Shown here: positions 60,773 through 64,000 of the stretch, one piece after another | How the letters are laid out: every line of letters starts with the position of its first letter | Position numbering within the stretch: position 1 is the first letter of the stretch | Assembly (NCBI RefSeq): GCF_000346465.2 | Contig: NC_034016.1 | Coordinates: 19,579,548 to 19,643,547, forward strand | Reading direction: 5' to 3' | Length of the DNA: 64,000 nt | DNA from: Prunus persica | Taxonomy: Eukaryota; Streptophyta; Magnoliopsida; Rosales; Rosaceae | Program-made: the position numbers and the translations under genes | Notes under the pieces: model-generated | The model's database searches: none | What the model was told of the DNA's origin: nothing | The model's input: only the letters and a program-made list of their open reading frames with translations

Positions 60773-61548
60773 ATGGCTTTTGAACTACCATATCCTTTTT
60801 TTCTTTTTACTCATCTACAGATACTGCCATTTTCAATCATTGCTCAAACTTACAACAACATATCTCTCATCACACATTGCAAAGGACAACAATAACTTTG
60901 TCTGGTGCTCACCATATGGGGAATTCGCTTTCGGTTTCCAAAAGATTGCAGTGATGGTGGCTTCATTCTAGCCATCTGGTTTAACAAAATACCCGAAAAG
61001 ACTATTGTCTGGTCAGCCAATGGCAACAATCCAGTGCAACAAGGACCCACGGTTGAACTCACTACATGGCCAGTTGATGCTCAATGATATTGCAACAGGC
61101 AAACAAAAAAGGATTGCTGACTTTGGTGGTATTGGAGTTGCCTATGCAGCCATGCTTGACACAGGAAATTTCGTTCTGGCCAATGGAAATTCAAACAATT
61201 TGAGGGAGAGTTTTGACAACCAACTGATACCTACCAACACAGACTCTAATACTAAACAACACACTCCAGGATAGCTACATGGCGTCAAACTACTCACAAG
61301 GGAGGTTCCAATTTGCACTACAATCTGATGGAGCACTCTTGCTTTATACAACAAATTACCCATTGGATACTCCTAATTATGTCTATTGGTCAACACACAC
61401 TGAGGGTAGTGGTTTTCAGGTCATCTTCAACCAGTCTGGCTCTATTTACCTTACAGCCACAAACGAAAGCATAATTTATATTCATGTGGTATATTGTCTG
61501 TGTCAGAATCATTCATCACCTTCCATTTCCTACCAACTGGTCTTTTAA
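60773..61548 (+). pseudogene. Lectin receptor kinase fragment 3 (ectodomain only)
   Basis: The ATG is followed by AFELPYPF, a T-rich stretch, SPYGEFAFGFQK, then in another frame SDGGFILAIWFNKIPEKTIV and WSANGNNPVQQGP, then VAYAAMLDTGNFVLANGNSN, and in another frame GRFQFALQSDGALLLYTTNY and GSGFQVIFNQSGSIYLTAT. This is the N-terminal half of a G-type lectin S-receptor-like kinase (LECRK class) with at least three frameshifts. The kinase is absent; the sequence after the ectodomain runs into a CCTAGGCG element. Confidence 0.88.
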
Positions 61549-61797
61549 TATCATACACAAGCATATGCTGCTAGTGTTCGAAAAATCGGCCTAGGCGGCC
61601 GCCTAGGCGGAGCCTGGGCAGGTCTGGGCGCCTGGGCAGATCCTTCATCTCTGAGAGCTTTAGGCGGCATCGTGTGGTAAACTAAGCGAAGAAGATTTGG
61701 CTGGATCTGCTCCACGAGCTTGCGGCAGCAGCACTAGCTGATAAACGCGAAGAAGATGACCTAATGGAATACGCTAAAAATAGAATTTTAAATAGAA
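61549..61797. mobile_element. Truncated CCTAGGCG-type element
   Basis: GTTCGAAAAATCGGCCTAGG starts it, as at 58735, followed by a GC-rich run with repeats of CCTAGGCGG and GCCTGGGC (61583-61640), then unrecognised text. No clear right end. Confidence 0.45.
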
Positions 61798-62045
61798 TAT
61801 TCTCAAAGTATAGCCGCATGGCTATTCCCTTTAAATAGCACAATCTTGATTTCTTTCTTAATTACTTTATTTAGTAGTTATGTTTTAATTATTATTTACT
61901 TAGTGAATAACTAGTATTTAAATTTTTTATTGAATTAGCAAATTTTAAAAAAATCATTACCATTTATTAAGTAATATAATTTATGAAGTTAATTAAAATA
62001 TTTATTTATTCACTAAAGACAAAATAATTGAAACATATAATTACA
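61798..62045. mobile_element. Remnant of the fold-back/palindromic-repeat element
   Basis: One palindromic core (AGTATAGCCGCATGGCTATT, 61798-61825 region) is followed by the right-arm text (GTTATGTTTTAATTATTATT, 61877 onward) and then the left-arm text (CCATTTATTAAGTAATATAA, about 61963-62040). Both arms match the element at 37204-37714, in the opposite order. Confidence 0.7.
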
Positions 62046-64000
62046 GATGAAAGCAATTAACAATTTAGCACTTTCACGTTTAATAATGTATTATACACAT
62101 ACGTATGTATTTTGCAATAATACATCCATATTCTGCACACGTCTTAAAAAGTTAGTAAAGTTCACATTTTTTAAAAAGTTAACGTATACTACTCGTATTT
62201 TACAAGTATGTACATATTTATCATGTTTAATACACATATTTTTTACAAAAATTTCAATAAGACACACAAAATTAATTTATTATACACATAATTCTCACAT
62301 ATTATTGAATAAAAATATGAAAAATTCAAACTACACAACAAACCATAGAATATATATATAATAGTAAGGCAATAGCTCTTTTATCCAGCATTCCAGCTCT
62401 AATTGCCTGCCTGCCTGCCTCCATGGAGACGAGTTCTCTATAACTCTGCCCTGGAAATATATAAATTCAATGGAAATGATCAATGAATACAATATTTTAC
62501 ATTAAGAAATCAATTAAAATCATGTGGTCACATATTGCATGCATTTGAATTTTCCTGTGCTTTTCTTCATGAAATGCATTTATATATGCTATATTATAAT
62601 CAGGGCGGAACCACAGCCAAGGCTGTGGTGGACTATAGCCTAGGGAAGTTTTGAAGAAAAATAAATAAATAAACCTATATCTATATGGCCCACTATAATA
62701 ATAAACCAATATCTTTTTTTTTTTTTTGTTTTTATGTGTTTAAATTATCTATTACCTTTGACAAAAGGTTTTTGAATAAGAAAAAAAAAGCCTATATGAC
62801 TCACCATCAACTACAACACATTAGGAAAATATTATTTTCTCAATTTTATTTTCTCAATATGTTAATCCAATTTTATTATTCTTGTGTTTACAATTAATAT
62901 ATATTAGTCTCTCTGCACGCGCTTCCGCGCATGCGAGGGGTTTTTTTTTAAAAAAATTTAAATTTATTTTAGAATTAAAAAAGATAATGGATATTTGTGT
63001 TCCATAAAAATAGGATCCATTATCTGAATTTTCTTTTAATTTTAATTTTTTTAATACGAAAAATTATGAATTTACCATATTATCCTCATTTAATTAATAA
63101 TTTCAATTCTTAATGTTTGCATTAACCAAGGGCATTTTCTGGTATTTTGAATGTTTCACCATTCTCTGTCTTTTACTTTATATATATAGATATATATATG
63201 AAACTTAATTATTTATATTTTTGCACTTTGTATTTGTGAAGCTTATTCGATTGATGACAAGAAACTTTTAGGGATTCACACTGCAAAGGTAAGAAATTTA
63301 AAATAAAATAAAAATCATTAGATTTTAAGCTAAAAAATTTAATTAACTCACCTATTAAAAAATTCATAATTCCACCCTTATAATATTGCGGGTCCATTGC
63401 ATAGCTCACATGTAAATGCAGACACAACAATTTATTATATTGCTAATTGATTTATTTATCAAATTGTGGGTATTATATTGCTAATCTGAATGAGACCAAC
63501 TGGCATGTGGTCCTATTTTCATACGTAAGTTGAATGTGGATAATGGATTGATGGGCAAGCCAGACCAACCAGACCATCCGAAATATATACTTGTTTGGTA
63601 GTGTTTGATGAATTCTATTCATTTTTCTAGATACCAACATTGATCTCTTTCTTTCTTTTTCTTTCTTTTTTCTTTCTACCTATTGGGTTTCCTGTTGTGC
63701 GCTTGTGTACAATTACTTGGAACCATTTTTCGCAATGGGTTTTCAAAGATTAGCCGTATGCATCTGGCCATGATCGCCATGCATTATTAGGCAACAGTAC
63801 TAACCATACACAGTATAAGTTAATCGATCGGTACGCAACTATTTAGGATTACTTACGAATCACGATTAGGTATCAAATTAACAACAAATGTACATCATTT
63901 TCCGTTTCATATGAACCAAATACGAGACTCTCATGTAACTAAATAAAAACATATATTGCCACGCCAAAAATTAATTGAAAGTCGTTAAACGTTATTATCA
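62046..64000. other. AT-rich intergenic region
   Basis: No gene seen. Features: a CCTG tandem (62406-62420), T-rich runs (62712-62729, 62940-62949), a GC-rich hairpin GCACGCGCTTCCGCGCATGC (62916-62935), and a CTTT-rich run (63646-63680). The open frames here are short and of low complexity. Confidence 0.45.

Noticed and set aside
62600..62680. A GGGCGGAACCACAGCC string as a transposon end
   Set aside because: Resembles strings common in plant repeats, but I could find no second end or target duplication.

Overview
This is nuclear DNA of a flowering plant: long AT-rich intergenic stretches, genes with many short introns, GT-AG splice sites and plant-specific families. A Cassandra-type element with a 5S-derived LTR, tandem At3g06240-like F-box genes and the retroelement remnants suggest Rosaceae (apple/pear or Prunus type). 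That placement is inference from sequence character, not a database match.

Layout. 1-1115: a palindromic tandem-repeat array running into a broken TFIIE-alpha copy. 1354-5219 (-): pfkB sugar kinase. 6411-11068 (-): ALE2-type receptor kinase. 13482-16032 (+): WDR26-like WD40 protein. 16890-22066 (+): AMBRA1-like WD40 protein. 24763-25205 (-): small cupin. 27085-29137: Cassandra element, a second LTR-like segment and a Harbinger-type MITE. 29467-32497 (+): S-nitrosoglutathione reductase. 32975-39129: F-box cluster with two intact genes and at least three decayed pieces. 39487-40989 (-): AMT1 ammonium transporter. 41606-44561 (-): decayed TTC4/CNS1 co-chaperone gene holding a SINE. 44627-53972: three dispersed copies of one non-coding segment around a potato-type-I protease inhibitor (46958-47558) and a Vps62/DUF946 protein (50702-52546). 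54231-57118 (-): RIN13-like protein. 58437-61548: three lectin-receptor-kinase pseudogenes. The rest, to 64000, is AT-rich with transposon remnants.

The genes are unrelated housekeeping, signalling, transport and defence genes, each with its own promoter. The structure of most interest is evolutionary. (1) A palindromic repeat (core GTATAGCCG-NN-CGGCTATAC) recurs at 1-400, 37006-37203 and near 61805, twice next to the same AT-rich inverted arms and twice against a broken gene. This looks like an unnamed fold-back transposon family. (2) A relic of the AMT1 C-terminus lies downstream of F-box copy 1, and a relic resembling GSNOR intron 4 lies upstream of it. These suggest that a GSNOR / F-box / AMT1 block was duplicated in tandem and then mostly lost. 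Exon boundaries were set by hand from splice sites and reading-frame continuity; the reconstructed totals of all multi-exon genes called intact are divisible by three.
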